The position numbers were made by a program, and so were the translations under genes. From positions 719,324 to 783,323 of the forward strand of contig NZ_JAPEMC010000002.1 in NCBI RefSeq assembly GCF_026343115.1: a DNA stretch of 64,000 nucleotides, in the 5' to 3' direction. Shown piece by piece: positions 44,731 to 52,995 of this stretch; within the stretch, counting starts at the first letter, position 1; every line of letters starts with the position of its first letter. Origin of the DNA: Streptomyces sp. NBC_00102 (lineage in GTDB: Bacteria; Actinomycetota; Actinomycetes; Streptomycetales; Streptomycetaceae). The notes below the pieces were generated by a model that was not told the DNA's origin, searched no databases, and saw only the letters and a list, made by a program, of their open reading frames with translations.

Positions 44731-45297
44731 TCAGGCGGCCTGCGGCTCGGCGGTGGCCGCCTTCGCCAGCTCGGTGAGAACGGCGACCAGCTGCTGAGCG
44801 ACCTCTTCGTCGTCGACCGGGTGCGTCTCGGCGAAGCGGACGACGGAGCCGGGCACGGAGAGCTTGACCTCTTCCAGCACGGAACCACCGGCGATGCCGA
44901 CGGCCTTGCGGGCGTCGTCCTGGGCCCACACGCCACCGAACTGGCCGTAGGCGGTGCCGACGACGGCGACCGGCTTGCCGGTGAAGGCGCCGCCACCGTA
45001 CGGGCGGGAGTACCAGTCGATCGCGTTCTTGAGGACGGCCGGGATGGTGCCGTTGTACTCGGGGGAGAAGAGGAGGAACGCGTCGGCACTGTTGGCGGTC
45101 TCGCGCAGGGTCGCGGCGACGGCCGGAACCTTGCCCTCGACGTCGATGTCCTCGTTGTAGAAGGGCAGCTCGGCGATCTCGTCCTGGATCACGACCTCCA
45201 CGCCCCCGGGGGCGAGCTTCACGGCGGCCTCGGCCAGCTGGCGGTTGTGCGAACCGGAGCGGAGGCTGCCGACGAGGGCGACGATGCGAGTGGACAT
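44731..45297 (-). CDS. NADPH-dependent FMN reductase family protein
   Basis: 188 residues from the ATG at 45297 (AGGAGA 5 nt upstream). Flavodoxin-like fold: IVALVGSLRSGSHNRQLAEA binds FMN phosphate, PFYNEDID and LFSPEYNGTIPAVLKNAIDW (the conserved PEYN) complete the site, then VAVVGTAYGQFGG. Such proteins reduce FMN, quinones or azo compounds. Divergent from a TetR gene with two operator-like repeats between them, suggesting induction by a toxic electrophile. Confidence 0.9.
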   Translation of the reverse strand: MSTRIVALVGSLRSGSHNRQLAEAAVKLAPGGVEVVIQDEIAELPFYNEDIDVEGKVPAVAATLRETANSADAFLLFSPEYNGTIPAVLKNAIDWYSRPYGGGAFTGKPVAVVGTAYGQFGGVWAQDDARKAVGIAGGSVLEEVKLSVPGSVVRFAETHPVDDEEVAQQLVAVLTELAKAATAEPQAA

Positions 45298-45343
45298 GGG
45301 GGTCTCCTGTGAAAAGTGCCGGGGACGGCGGCGGAAAGTAAAA

Positions 45344-45397
45344 CGGACCGTGGTCCGGTAACGGGTATAGCACGTGAAGCGGACCAGGGTCCACTTT
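45344..45397. promoter_or_regulatory. Pair of TetR-type operators between FMN reductase and TetR genes
   Basis: Two related inverted repeats. Site 1 (45344-45357) is CGGACC-GT-GGTCCG, perfect. Site 2 (45377-45397) is AAGCGGACC-AG-GGTCCACTT, with one mismatch. Their centres are 36 bp apart. They share the half-site CGGACC and lie between the divergent start codons, so the TetR protein probably binds both to repress both genes. Confidence 0.75.
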
Positions 45398-45423
45398 GCG
45401 TGGAGGGGGGTTACGCTGGGGCG

Positions 45424-46065
45424 ATGACCGCGCAGACCGGATCCGAAGAGGTGTCCTCCGACCGCCCTGTCACGCTGCTGCCCCTGGCCTGTCGCGAGCC
45501 CCAGGAGCGTGCCGACGCAGCCCGCAACCGCATCCGCCTGCTGGAAGCCGCATCCCGGCTGGTCCACGAGGTGGGGGCCGACCACGTCACCATGGAAGCC
45601 GTCGCCGCCGCGGCCCATGTCGGCAAGGGAACCGTCTTCCGCCGCTTCGGCGACCGGGTCGGCCTGATGAACGCGCTCATCGACCACGCCGAGAAGGAAT
45701 TCCAGAACGCGGTCATCTGTGGACCGCCGCCACTCGGACCCGGCGCGCCTCCGCTGGAGCGGCTGGAGGCATTCGGCGTCCACACCATCCGCCACATGAT
45801 GAGGTACGTCGACCTGTACGTGCAGGCGGAGAACTGCCCCACCCGCCGCTACAGCGCGCCCGCCCGCACGGTCCGGGCCACCCACGTCACCGACCTGCTC
45901 CGGCGGGCCGGTGCGACGGGCGACGTGGAACTGCTGACCCAGGTGCTGCTCGCCTACCTGGACCCCTCGTTCCTCAACTTCCACCGCAACGGCCGATGTT
46001 TCTCGGCCGAGCGCATCGAGGAGGGCTGGAAGGACCTGGTGGCCCGCCTCACGCACCGCTGCTGA
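45424..46065 (+). CDS. TetR-family regulator
   Basis: 213 residues from the ATG at 45424. TetR HTH: RIRLLEAASRLVHEVGADHV, TMEAVAAAAHVGKGTVFRRF. The C-terminal ligand domain includes the pattern VHTIRHMMRYVDLYVQAE and LLAYLDPSFLNF. Divergent from the FMN reductase gene across two CGGACC-type operators. The alternative upstream start at 45316 would run through the operators and is unlikely. Confidence 0.9.
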   Translation: MTAQTGSEEVSSDRPVTLLPLACREPQERADAARNRIRLLEAASRLVHEVGADHVTMEAVAAAAHVGKGTVFRRFGDRVGLMNALIDHAEKEFQNAVICGPPPLGPGAPPLERLEAFGVHTIRHMMRYVDLYVQAENCPTRRYSAPARTVRATHVTDLLRRAGATGDVELLTQVLLAYLDPSFLNFHRNGRCFSAERIEEGWKDLVARLTHRC

Positions 46066-46113
46066 CCCGGCGGAAGCGACGAGCACGCCAGGGCCCAGCC
46101 CCGCGCGACGGTC

Positions 46114-46545
46114 TCAGAACAGGGTGATGAGCACGCTGATCCTCTTGCCGCGCGCCTCCCGCGTGATGGTGACCCGGGAGGAGAGCCGCCGCACCAGCGG
46201 CCACCCGTAGCCCCCGACCCGTACCGTGCCGGGAAGCGAGGGCACGGTCCGCGGCTCCCTGGGACTCGCGTCCGCGACGTCCAGCAGCAGCCCCTCGCCA
46301 CTGAGCCGGGCACGGAAACCGGTGAGCCCGCCCCCGTGGCGGATCGCGTTGGTGACGAGCTCCGAAGTCACCAGCATCGCGTCCGAGATGACCACGTCGT
46401 CCGGGTCCATGCCCCCCAGGCTGCAGAACTGTTCGTCCAGCAGCTCGCGCACCATGGCGCGCGCGGCCGCGGCGTCGCCGGGCAGGGGCGGTTCCGTGCC
46501 GACGGGTCCGTTCTCCTCGCGGCCCACCGGATGTTCCCTGCTCAC
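46114..46545 (-). CDS. RsbW/SpoIIAB-like ATP-binding anti-sigma kinase
   Basis: About 143 residues from the GTG at 46545 (GGAGG with 5 nt spacing); a GTG at 46569 is an alternative. HATPase_c fold of the GHKL type: MLVTSELVTNAIRHGGG (N box), LLLDVADASPREP (G1) and GGYGWPLVRRLSSRV (G2). Streptomyces has dozens of such stand-alone serine kinases that phosphorylate STAS antagonists and may bind sigma factors. With a STAS gene 64 bp upstream on the same strand it is a natural partner-switching pair. Confidence 0.88.
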   Translation of the reverse strand: MSREHPVGREENGPVGTEPPLPGDAAAARAMVRELLDEQFCSLGGMDPDDVVISDAMLVTSELVTNAIRHGGGLTGFRARLSGEGLLLDVADASPREPRTVPSLPGTVRVGGYGWPLVRRLSSRVTITREARGKRISVLITLF

Positions 46546-46609
46546 GTGCTCCTCCGCCCCCTGGAACACGGCTTCGTCGGGGTGACGGGCCGTGCGTGTC
46601 GTGCCGGCT

Positions 46610-46972
46610 TCAGCATGTGGCCGCCTCTTCCACGCTCATGGCCATGGCGAAGGCGTCCGCCGTGCCGGTGACATCGAACAAGCGACGTACGGCGGTGCGG
46701 AAAGGACCCGCGAGCACCAGTCTCACGCCGGCGCGTTCATGACGGGCACGCGCGTCGAGCAGAGTGTGCAGCACCGCGGAGTCCGCGAATTCCGTCTCCG
46801 ACAGGTCCACCACAGTACGTTCTTTCCCCTCGCACAACGCCGCCCCGAGGGCTTCGGCCAACTCGGGCGCCCCGGAATTCTCGTCGGCGTCGCCCCGTAC
46901 CCGGACAAGGGCGAAACCGTCCGCCGGGACCAGGAACGCGGTTCCCCTGATGGGTCTCTTCCGTCCGGTCAT
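46610..46972 (-). CDS. STAS-domain protein (anti-sigma-factor antagonist type)
   Basis: 120 residues, one STAS domain: TVVDLSETEFADSAVLHTLL carries the conserved Ser that is phosphorylated in SpoIIAA/RsbV-type antagonists, followed by VRLVLAGPFRTAVRRLFDVT. It precedes the RsbW-like kinase gene on the same strand. The DxSxxxxxDSxxL pattern is intact, so it should be regulated by phosphorylation. Confidence 0.88.
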   Translation of the reverse strand: MTGRKRPIRGTAFLVPADGFALVRVRGDADENSGAPELAEALGAALCEGKERTVVDLSETEFADSAVLHTLLDARARHERAGVRLVLAGPFRTAVRRLFDVTGTADAFAMAMSVEEAATC

Positions 46973-47080
46973 TTCACTGATGGCGCTTCACCCCGGAGAC
47001 GGACGAATGGGCGGAGGCGGAATGCCGTGCCCGGCCCGGGGCGGCCGTCCGCACCCCGGGCCGGGCATCCGCGAACGGCC

Positions 47081-47431
47081 TCACGGCGTCAGGATTCCGG
47101 AGTAATAGGCGCCGAGGCGCGCCAAATAGACCGGATCGTTGGTGTCCTGGTCGCGGGCGAACCGAGGAGCCCCCTTCACCTGCTCCTTCGTGCAGAGCAG
47201 GGTGATCACCCGGCGTTCGGCATCCACCCGCGCGACCATACCCATGGGAATGGCCGTACTGCGACCGAATTTCCACAGACCCGTGTCGACGACGAGATGG
47301 TCGAATTCGAGGACGAGGGAACGCCGGTCCACCGTTCCGAGGCTGTCGTCGGAGGCCTCCACCGAGAACTCCGTCGGATCGGCCCCGGCCAGAGCGTTCA
47401 GAGCCACGGGCCCGCACCAGACATTTCTCAT
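47081..47431 (-). CDS. PRC-barrel-like small protein
   Basis: 116 residues from the ATG at 47431 (AGGCGAG upstream). RSLVLEFDHLVVDTGLWKFG, AIPMGMVARVDAERRVITLL, and TKEQVKGAPRF resemble the PRC-barrel group, in which TKDQIKxAP is a frequent element. These bind partner proteins or ligands; function here is unknown. It lies upstream of the STAS-kinase pair on the same strand and is divergent from the PP2C phosphatase gene. Confidence 0.6.
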   Translation of the reverse strand: MRNVWCGPVALNALAGADPTEFSVEASDDSLGTVDRRSLVLEFDHLVVDTGLWKFGRSTAIPMGMVARVDAERRVITLLCTKEQVKGAPRFARDQDTNDPVYLARLGAYYSGILTP

Positions 47432-47676
47432 GTTCTCGCCTTTCCTCCTGCACGCGGATTCGCGTGGGTCTCCACCACCGCGTTCCCCGCGTGCCGAAAC
47501 TCACACAGGAAGTCACCCCGCGCGCGAGGAGGGCCTGTCACACCGGCGCACCGAGGTGCCGGAGACCATGACGGGTTGCCAGAAGCCCCCCGGGTGGAGG
47601 AGTGTTGCCGGGGGGCAATGATTCTGTCGTCGAGTTGATGAGGTGAGGGGTTCGCGCAGCGGGCCTTCTTCGTTTG

Positions 47677-49317
47677 GTGACTTCCGCACACCGGGCGCCT
47701 GCCGCCCGTGCGAGCGCTTCGGCCGAGCCGGCCTGGAACACGGCTCCCTGCCCCGCCCTGGTGGTGGGGCCCAGAGGAGCCGTCGAGCGGGCCAATGACG
47801 CCGCTGCCGCCCTCTTCCCCGAGGCCCGTCCCGGGACCCCGCTGACGGACGCCGTTCCGTCCTGGCTGGCGGACGCGCACTTCGTCCGCCGGGCCGGGGA
47901 GGTCCCGGCCTCGGCCGCCGGTCCCGTCGGCGACCGGAGCTTCAAGGCGCACCCGGCCGGACAGGCGGACGGCGGGGTGGTGTGGTGGCTGGTGGACGAC
48001 ACGGACCGGCTGCGCGCCACCGAGGCGCTGCGCGGGGAACGCGAGCGCACCGCCTTCCTGACCGAAGCGTCCAACCGCCTGCTCTCCTCGCTCAATCTCG
48101 ACAAATGTGCCGAGGTGACAGCCCAGCTGGCCGCCGCGCACCTCGCGGACGCCGCACTGGTCGTCGCCCCGTCCACCGGCGGCACGCTGATCGCCCGGTG
48201 CTCCCGGGGCGGCACCGCGACGCTCACCCGGGAGCGCGTCGACCCCGACGCGGTGCCCGGCCTCGCCGAGGCGCTCCAGGGGTTCCCGCCCGTGCCGTCA
48301 CGGTGGATGGACCCGGCCCTCGCCCCGTCCTGGGTGGTGCCGCCGGACATGGGCGAGGTGGGCTCGATCGTGGTCACCCCGCTGCCCGGCCACGGCGTCC
48401 CGGCCGGCGCGCTCATCCTGCTCCGCCGGGGCGAACACCACGCGTTCAGCCGGAACGAGGAGACCTTCGCCCGGCTGTTCGCCGCCCGCGCGGGCGCGGC
48501 GATGTCCGCCGCGCGCATGTACGCCGAACAGGCTTCGATCACCGAGACGTTGATGCGCGAGCTCCTGCCCCCGGTTCTCCACCAGGTCTCCGGAGTGGAG
48601 TACGCCGGCGGGTACCGTGCCTCGCGCGACACCGAACGCGTGGGCGGCGACTTCTACGACGTGCACCCCGCGGCGGTCGAGGGCGAACCCTCCCTCGCCG
48701 TGCTCGGAGACGTCTGCGGCAAGGGCCTGAACGCCGCCGTGCTCACCGGGAAGATCCGGAACACCCTGCACGCGCTGCTGCCGATGGCCGACGACCACCA
48801 GCGGATGATCGACCTCCTCAACGGCGCGCTCCTCAACTCCCACCACGCCCGGTTCGCCACGCTCGTACTCGCCTCCGCGGTACGGGACTCGGCCACCGTG
48901 CGGCTGCGGCTGACCAGCGCGGGGCACGCCGCCCCGCTGATCGTCCGCGCGGGCGGCGAGGTCGAGGAGGCCGCCACCCGGGGCACCCTGGTGGGCGCGC
49001 TCCCGGAAGCCCGGGCCGTGACGGTGGAGGCCGTCCTCGCGCCCGGGGAGAGCTGCGTGCTGTTCACCGACGGGATCACCGAGGCCAGGGGCGGTCCGCT
49101 CGGGGACACCCTCTTCGGTGAGGACCGGCTGAGGGACACGCTCTCCCGGTGCGGCGGGATGCCCGCCGAGGCCGTCGTCGAGCACATCCAGATGCTCGCG
49201 TCGCAGTGGGTCGGCGCCGGACGCCACGACGACATGGCCGTCGTGGTCATCGCCGCTCCCCGAACCCATCACCTCAGTGCGGTGGACGGCCACACCCGGG
49301 GCAGGTTCACCGCATGA
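47677..49317 (+). CDS. PP2C (SpoIIE-type) phosphatase with PAS-like and GAF domains
   Basis: About 546 residues. The start is uncertain: TTG 47674 and GTG 47677 lie together and no strong ribosome binding site is seen. An N-terminal PAS-like region (residues about 20-110, PCPALVVGPRGAVERANDAA) is followed by a GAF domain (about 125-285, RTAFLTEASNRLLSSLNLDK at its start). The C-terminal SpoIIE/RsbU-like phosphatase has RELLPPVLHQVSGVEYAGGY, DTERVGGDFYDV, LGDVCGKGLNAAVLTGKIR, LVLASA and CVLFTDGITEAR, with final RHDDMAVVVI, giving the metal-binding aspartates. It would dephosphorylate STAS antagonists. Its stop overlaps the B12 protein gene by ATGA. Confidence 0.92.
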   Translation: MTSAHRAPAARASASAEPAWNTAPCPALVVGPRGAVERANDAAAALFPEARPGTPLTDAVPSWLADAHFVRRAGEVPASAAGPVGDRSFKAHPAGQADGGVVWWLVDDTDRLRATEALRGERERTAFLTEASNRLLSSLNLDKCAEVTAQLAAAHLADAALVVAPSTGGTLIARCSRGGTATLTRERVDPDAVPGLAEALQGFPPVPSRWMDPALAPSWVVPPDMGEVGSIVVTPLPGHGVPAGALILLRRGEHHAFSRNEETFARLFAARAGAAMSAARMYAEQASITETLMRELLPPVLHQVSGVEYAGGYRASRDTERVGGDFYDVHPAAVEGEPSLAVLGDVCGKGLNAAVLTGKIRNTLHALLPMADDHQRMIDLLNGALLNSHHARFATLVLASAVRDSATVRLRLTSAGHAAPLIVRAGGEVEEAATRGTLVGALPEARAVTVEAVLAPGESCVLFTDGITEARGGPLGDTLFGEDRLRDTLSRCGGMPAEAVVEHIQMLASQWVGAGRHDDMAVVVIAAPRTHHLSAVDGHTRGRFTA

Positions 49318-50417
49318 GTACGTACATCCGCCGGGCACCGGACCACCCACTGGCAGGACTGCGGGACGGACTGTGGGACGCCGTCCTGGAGGGCGACGAG
49401 CACACGGCCACCGCGCTCGTGCTGGACGCCCTGGACGACGGAGCGGACGCCGAGAGCGTCCTGCTGGACGTCGTCGTGCCCGTCCAGGGCCGGATCGGCG
49501 TGGAGTGGGCCGCCGACCGCGTCACCGTCGCCCAGGAGCACGCGGCCACCGCGATCAACGACCGGGTCGTCGCCGCCGTCTCCCGCGCCCGCACGGTCCT
49601 TCCGGCCCGCACGGGCGGCGCGGTCCGCCGGGTGACCGTCGCCTGCGTCGACGGCGAGTGGCACGCCCTGCCCGCCCGCATCCTCGCCGAGGTGCTCACC
49701 CTGCGCGGCCTGCGCGTCGACTACCTGGGCGCCCAGGTCCCCACCGCGCACCTGATCGCCCACCTGCACCGGACCGGCGCCGACGCCGTGGCCCTGTCGG
49801 CCTCTCTCTCCACCCGGCTGCCCGCCGCCCACGCCGCGATCACCGCCTGCCAGGCGACCGGTACCCCGGTCCTCGCCGGCGGCGCGGCGTTCGGCGCGGA
49901 CGGCCGGTACGCACGCCTGCTCGGCGCGGACGCCTGGGCCCCCGAGGCCCGCGCCGCCGCCGCTCTCCTGGTGTCCGGCGTCGCCTCCCGTACCTCCCGT
50001 GCCCACCAGCCCATCGACGACCTGCCGCACCTCGGCGACCAGGAGTACACCCTGGTGGTGCGCAGCAAGGCGCAGCTGGTGAAGGCGGTCCTGGCCGGGC
50101 TCGACGAGCGTTTCCCCGCGGCCCGCGACTACACCGGGGCCCAGCGCGACCGGACGGCCGAGGACGTGGCACACATCGTCGACTTCCTCGCCGCCGCCCT
50201 CTACACCGACGACCCGGAACTCTTCACCGGATTCCTCGACTGGACCGGGGAGATCCTGACCGCCCGCGGAGTCCCGGCGTTCTCCCTCGCACCGGCACTG
50301 GAGGTACTGGGCGAAGAGCTCAGGGACTTCCCCCGCGCCGGCCGCCACCTCCGTCTCGCGGCCGGCCGGCCCGGTGCCCCCCTCCGCCCGCACGCCCGCT
50401 CCGGAAAGCACGCATGA
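49314..50417 (+). CDS. Free-standing B12-binding sensor protein with C-terminal helical domain
   Basis: 367 residues. The N-terminal helical cap (residues 15-90) carries Trp65 followed after nine residues by Glu75-His76 (WAADRVTVAQEH), exactly the CarH/LitR photoreceptor cap motif. The Rossmann-like B12 domain (about 105-220) has RVTVACVDGEWHALPARIL, with His117 as expected lower cobalt ligand in an E-W-H arrangement, then LRGLRVDYLGAQVPTAHLIA and GTPVLAGGAAFG. No DNA-binding domain is present. The last about 130 residues are helical (AEDVAHIVDFLAAALYTDD, PELFTGFLDWTGEILTARGV) and somewhat resemble the N-terminal sensor modules of RsbR-type co-antagonists. Overlaps the PP2C gene upstream and a STAS gene downstream by ATGA each, so it is probably the sensor of this partner-switching module. 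Confidence 0.85.
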   Translation: MSTYIRRAPDHPLAGLRDGLWDAVLEGDEHTATALVLDALDDGADAESVLLDVVVPVQGRIGVEWAADRVTVAQEHAATAINDRVVAAVSRARTVLPARTGGAVRRVTVACVDGEWHALPARILAEVLTLRGLRVDYLGAQVPTAHLIAHLHRTGADAVALSASLSTRLPAAHAAITACQATGTPVLAGGAAFGADGRYARLLGADAWAPEARAAAALLVSGVASRTSRAHQPIDDLPHLGDQEYTLVVRSKAQLVKAVLAGLDERFPAARDYTGAQRDRTAEDVAHIVDFLAAALYTDDPELFTGFLDWTGEILTARGVPAFSLAPALEVLGEELRDFPRAGRHLRLAAGRPGAPLRPHARSGKHA

Positions 50418-50878
50418 CGACCACACCCTCCGACGGTTTCCGGCTCTGCACGCGGTACGACGCCTTGGGCGCGGTCCGGGTGGAGATGCGTGGAGACCTC
50501 GACCACACCAGCGCCGACACCCTGCTCGACACCGTCGTGGAACTGCTGGCCGAGTACCCGGACGCGAGCGAACTCCGCCTCGACTGCGCCCCGATGGGCA
50601 CCGTCGACTCCTCCGGGCTGGCCGCGCTGATCATGATCCGCAGACGGACCGACGAGGCGGGCGTCGCCCTGCGGCTCGACGGGCGGGGAGCCGCGCTCGA
50701 CCGGCTGCTGGAGGTCACCGGTACGCTGGACCACCTCACCACGACCCCCATGGATGCGGAGCGGACCCCGGGACGCACCGCGCGGACCACCTCGGAGACC
50801 GCGCACGAGGTCCCCTCGGCCATCGATGGTGTACGAAGCCGATCTGCCCGCCCACCCGGTCCGGACGGCACAGCCTGA
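50414..50878 (+). CDS. STAS-domain protein coupled to the B12 sensor gene
   Basis: 154 residues; ATG overlaps the stop of the B12 gene. STAS fold: AVRVEMRGDLDHTSADTLLD, then APMGTVDSSGLAALIMIRRR with the phosphorylatable Ser pair, then ALRLDGRGAALDRLLEVTGT. The C-terminal about 45 residues are a charged unstructured tail. By gene order it should be the substrate of the PP2C phosphatase two genes upstream, or bind the B12 protein. Confidence 0.88.
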   Translation: MTTTPSDGFRLCTRYDALGAVRVEMRGDLDHTSADTLLDTVVELLAEYPDASELRLDCAPMGTVDSSGLAALIMIRRRTDEAGVALRLDGRGAALDRLLEVTGTLDHLTTTPMDAERTPGRTARTTSETAHEVPSAIDGVRSRSARPPGPDGTA

Positions 50879-50931
50879 CGCACACCGTGCGTCCGGCCCG
50901 CCCCGGGACACCGGGACAGAGGGGAAGCATC

Positions 50932-51435
50932 ATGCCGCCCGAAGCCGAGGCCACGCCTCCGGGTTCCCACGACGTGGCGTCCGCGGCGGGGGACATCGTG
51001 GAACTGCTCGACGTGCTCTGGGAGCGGACCCGCGACCGGGGCTGGGCCGCCCCCGCGTCCCTGGCGCAACTGAGACTGATGTATGCCGTCGACCGGCAGG
51101 ACGGCATCCGGATGCGGGTGCTCGGGGCCGTCCTGAACGTCTCGGCGCCCTCGCTCAGCCGGCTGTGCGACCGGCTCCAGTCCGCGGGCTTCGTCGAGCG
51201 GCGGCCCAGCCCCGACAGCGGACGCGAGGTGACGCTGAGTCTGACCACGGAAGGGCACGCACACCTCGCCGAGGTGCGCCGGAAGCGGGACGAGGTGCTG
51301 ACCGGGGCGATCGACAGCATGCCCGCCGTTCAGCGCGCGGAGCTCGCCCAGGGGCTCGACGGACTGCGGGCCGCTCTCGGCGGCGCACCGATGCTCACCG
51401 GACCCGCCGCACGCCGCCCGGCGCGACGGCCGTGA
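50932..51435 (+). CDS. MarR-family regulator
   Basis: 167 residues from the ATG at 50932 (AGGGGA 7 nt upstream). Winged HTH: ASLAQLRLMYAVDRQDGIRM, RVLGAVLNVSAPSLSRLCDR, LQSAGFVERRPSPDSGREVT. It follows the STAS gene on the same strand after 53 bp and is therefore likely in the same transcript as the phosphatase and B12 sensor. MarR genes are often found beside such Streptomyces STAS/phosphatase sets. The C-terminus is Arg/Pro-rich. Confidence 0.88.
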   Translation: MPPEAEATPPGSHDVASAAGDIVELLDVLWERTRDRGWAAPASLAQLRLMYAVDRQDGIRMRVLGAVLNVSAPSLSRLCDRLQSAGFVERRPSPDSGREVTLSLTTEGHAHLAEVRRKRDEVLTGAIDSMPAVQRAELAQGLDGLRAALGGAPMLTGPAARRPARRP

Positions 51436-51468
51436 ACCCGCAATGACGGCAAGGGTGATGACGAAACG

Positions 51469-51828
51469 TCAGCCGGTCCGGTGTTCGGGGGCGTCCCCGG
51501 CGGTGCCCACGACGACGAAGTGGTCCAGGGTGCCCGTGACGGTGAAAAGCCGCCGCACCTGAGGGCGCAGCGGACCGGCGATGATGAACGCCCGGCCCCG
51601 GAGCCGGTGTCCGCGCTCCGCCACCAGCAACTCGTTGAGCAGCCCGCTGTCCCCGAAGGTGACACCGGACAGGTCGACCACCGTGGCGGGCAGACCGGCC
51701 TCCGCCGCCTCCAGCCAGGCAGCGGCGAGAAGATCCCGCTCCGCCTGGTCGACCGCGCCGGTGACCTCGATCACGAACACGTCCGGCGCTCTCGCCACCC
51801 GCAGGGTGGCACCCTCGTCCCAGGTCAT
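51469..51828 (-). CDS. STAS-domain protein
   Basis: 119 residues from the ATG at 51828. STAS signature: ATVVDLSGVTFGDSGLLNEL, with the conserved Ser, then RAFIIAGPLRPQVRRLFTVT and LDHFVVV. Closely similar in pattern to the STAS protein at 46610-46972 (both have AGPxRxxVRRLF-VTGT), suggesting a duplication within the cluster. Convergent with the MarR gene. Confidence 0.87.
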   Translation of the reverse strand: MTWDEGATLRVARAPDVFVIEVTGAVDQAERDLLAAAWLEAAEAGLPATVVDLSGVTFGDSGLLNELLVAERGHRLRGRAFIIAGPLRPQVRRLFTVTGTLDHFVVVGTAGDAPEHRTG

Positions 51829-51939
51829 GGCGCCTATTTTCACAGCGCCCCGACACCGCGCGACCAACACCCCCCGGATGTGCGGGCGGAGCGCTTCCAC
51901 TCGTGCGTCCGGGGGGTGCGCGGCACCCGGGGGCAGATG

Positions 51940-52953
51940 TCAGGGGCGCAGGACCAGACGGATGGGGTCGCCCTCCTTGCGCTCCAGCCGGGCCACGGCC
52001 TCGGCGGCTTCCGCCAGCGGAAGGGTCCCGCTGATCGAGCCGGAGAAGTCCAGTCGCCCGCCTTCGACCAGCCCGAGCAGCTGGGGGAGGGCGACGGGCA
52101 TGTCGGAGCCGTAGTGGCCGAGGATCTGCTGCTGGAGGTAGCTGAAGCGGGTGCCCTGCGTGACCGTCAGCGGCTTGTCGGTGAGGCCGACCAGTACGAG
52201 CCGTCCCCCCTTCGCGAGGGCGGTCAGCGCCTGCTCGCGCACGGCGGACACCCCGGCGAAGTCGAAGGCCGCGGCCAGCCCCGCTCCGGCGGTGACCGAG
52301 GCGACCCGCTCCGCGAGGTCCGGTGCGGCCGGGTCGAGCGCCAGATCCGCACCGGCGGCGAGCGCACGCTGCCGGGCGGTCGGGTTCGGGTCGACGGCGA
52401 CGATCGGGTACGCGCCCACGGCGCGCAGCAACTGCACCGCGTGCACCCCCAGGCCGCCCACGCCCCACACACCCACCGCCTCGGCGGGGCGGACCCCGGC
52501 GGTCGCGGTGATCGCGCCCCACGGAGTGGACACCGCGTCCGGGATGATCGCGCCCTGGTCGAACGGGATGGAGTCGGGCAGTCGCGTCAGCGCGTCCTCG
52601 GAGGAGAGCGCGTACTGGGCCCAGCCGCCGTCGTAGTCGACGCCCCGGGTGTACGTGACGCCGTTGCGGGTCTCTCCCGCGTACAGCACCACGCGCTGAC
52701 CCGGCACCCAGGACGTGACGCCCCCGCCCGTTTCGGCGATCGTGCCGGACACCTCGTGACCGAGGGTGACGGTGTCGCCGTCCAGCAGCTGCGGGGTGAG
52801 GCTGCCGCCGATCAGGTGCACGTCGGAGAGGCACACCCCGGCCGCCTCGACCTTCACGAGCACCTGTCCCGGGCCGGGCTGAGGGCGGGGCACCTCCTCC
52901 ACGCGCAACGTGCGACTCGGGACGTGCAGGCGTGCGGCGAGCATCTGCTCCAT
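51940..52953 (-). CDS. Zinc-type alcohol dehydrogenase (MDR superfamily)
   Basis: 337 residues from the ATG at 52953, which has GGAGGT 6 nt upstream. GroES-like domain with catalytic zinc ligands Cys41 (AAGVCLSD) and His66-Glu67 (TLGHEVSG); the four-cysteine structural-zinc lobe is absent (GETRNGVTYTRGVDYDGGWA instead). The Rossmann part has VGVWGVGGLGVHAVQLLRAV. NAD(P)-dependent oxidation or reduction of an alcohol or aldehyde; substrate unknown. Divergent from a TetR gene. Confidence 0.9.
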   Translation of the reverse strand: MEQMLAARLHVPSRTLRVEEVPRPQPGPGQVLVKVEAAGVCLSDVHLIGGSLTPQLLDGDTVTLGHEVSGTIAETGGGVTSWVPGQRVVLYAGETRNGVTYTRGVDYDGGWAQYALSSEDALTRLPDSIPFDQGAIIPDAVSTPWGAITATAGVRPAEAVGVWGVGGLGVHAVQLLRAVGAYPIVAVDPNPTARQRALAAGADLALDPAAPDLAERVASVTAGAGLAAAFDFAGVSAVREQALTALAKGGRLVLVGLTDKPLTVTQGTRFSYLQQQILGHYGSDMPVALPQLLGLVEGGRLDFSGSISGTLPLAEAAEAVARLERKEGDPIRLVLRP

Positions 52954-52995
52954 GACGTGACCTCCAAAAGCGGTGTTCCCTCGACGGCCGCCGAC

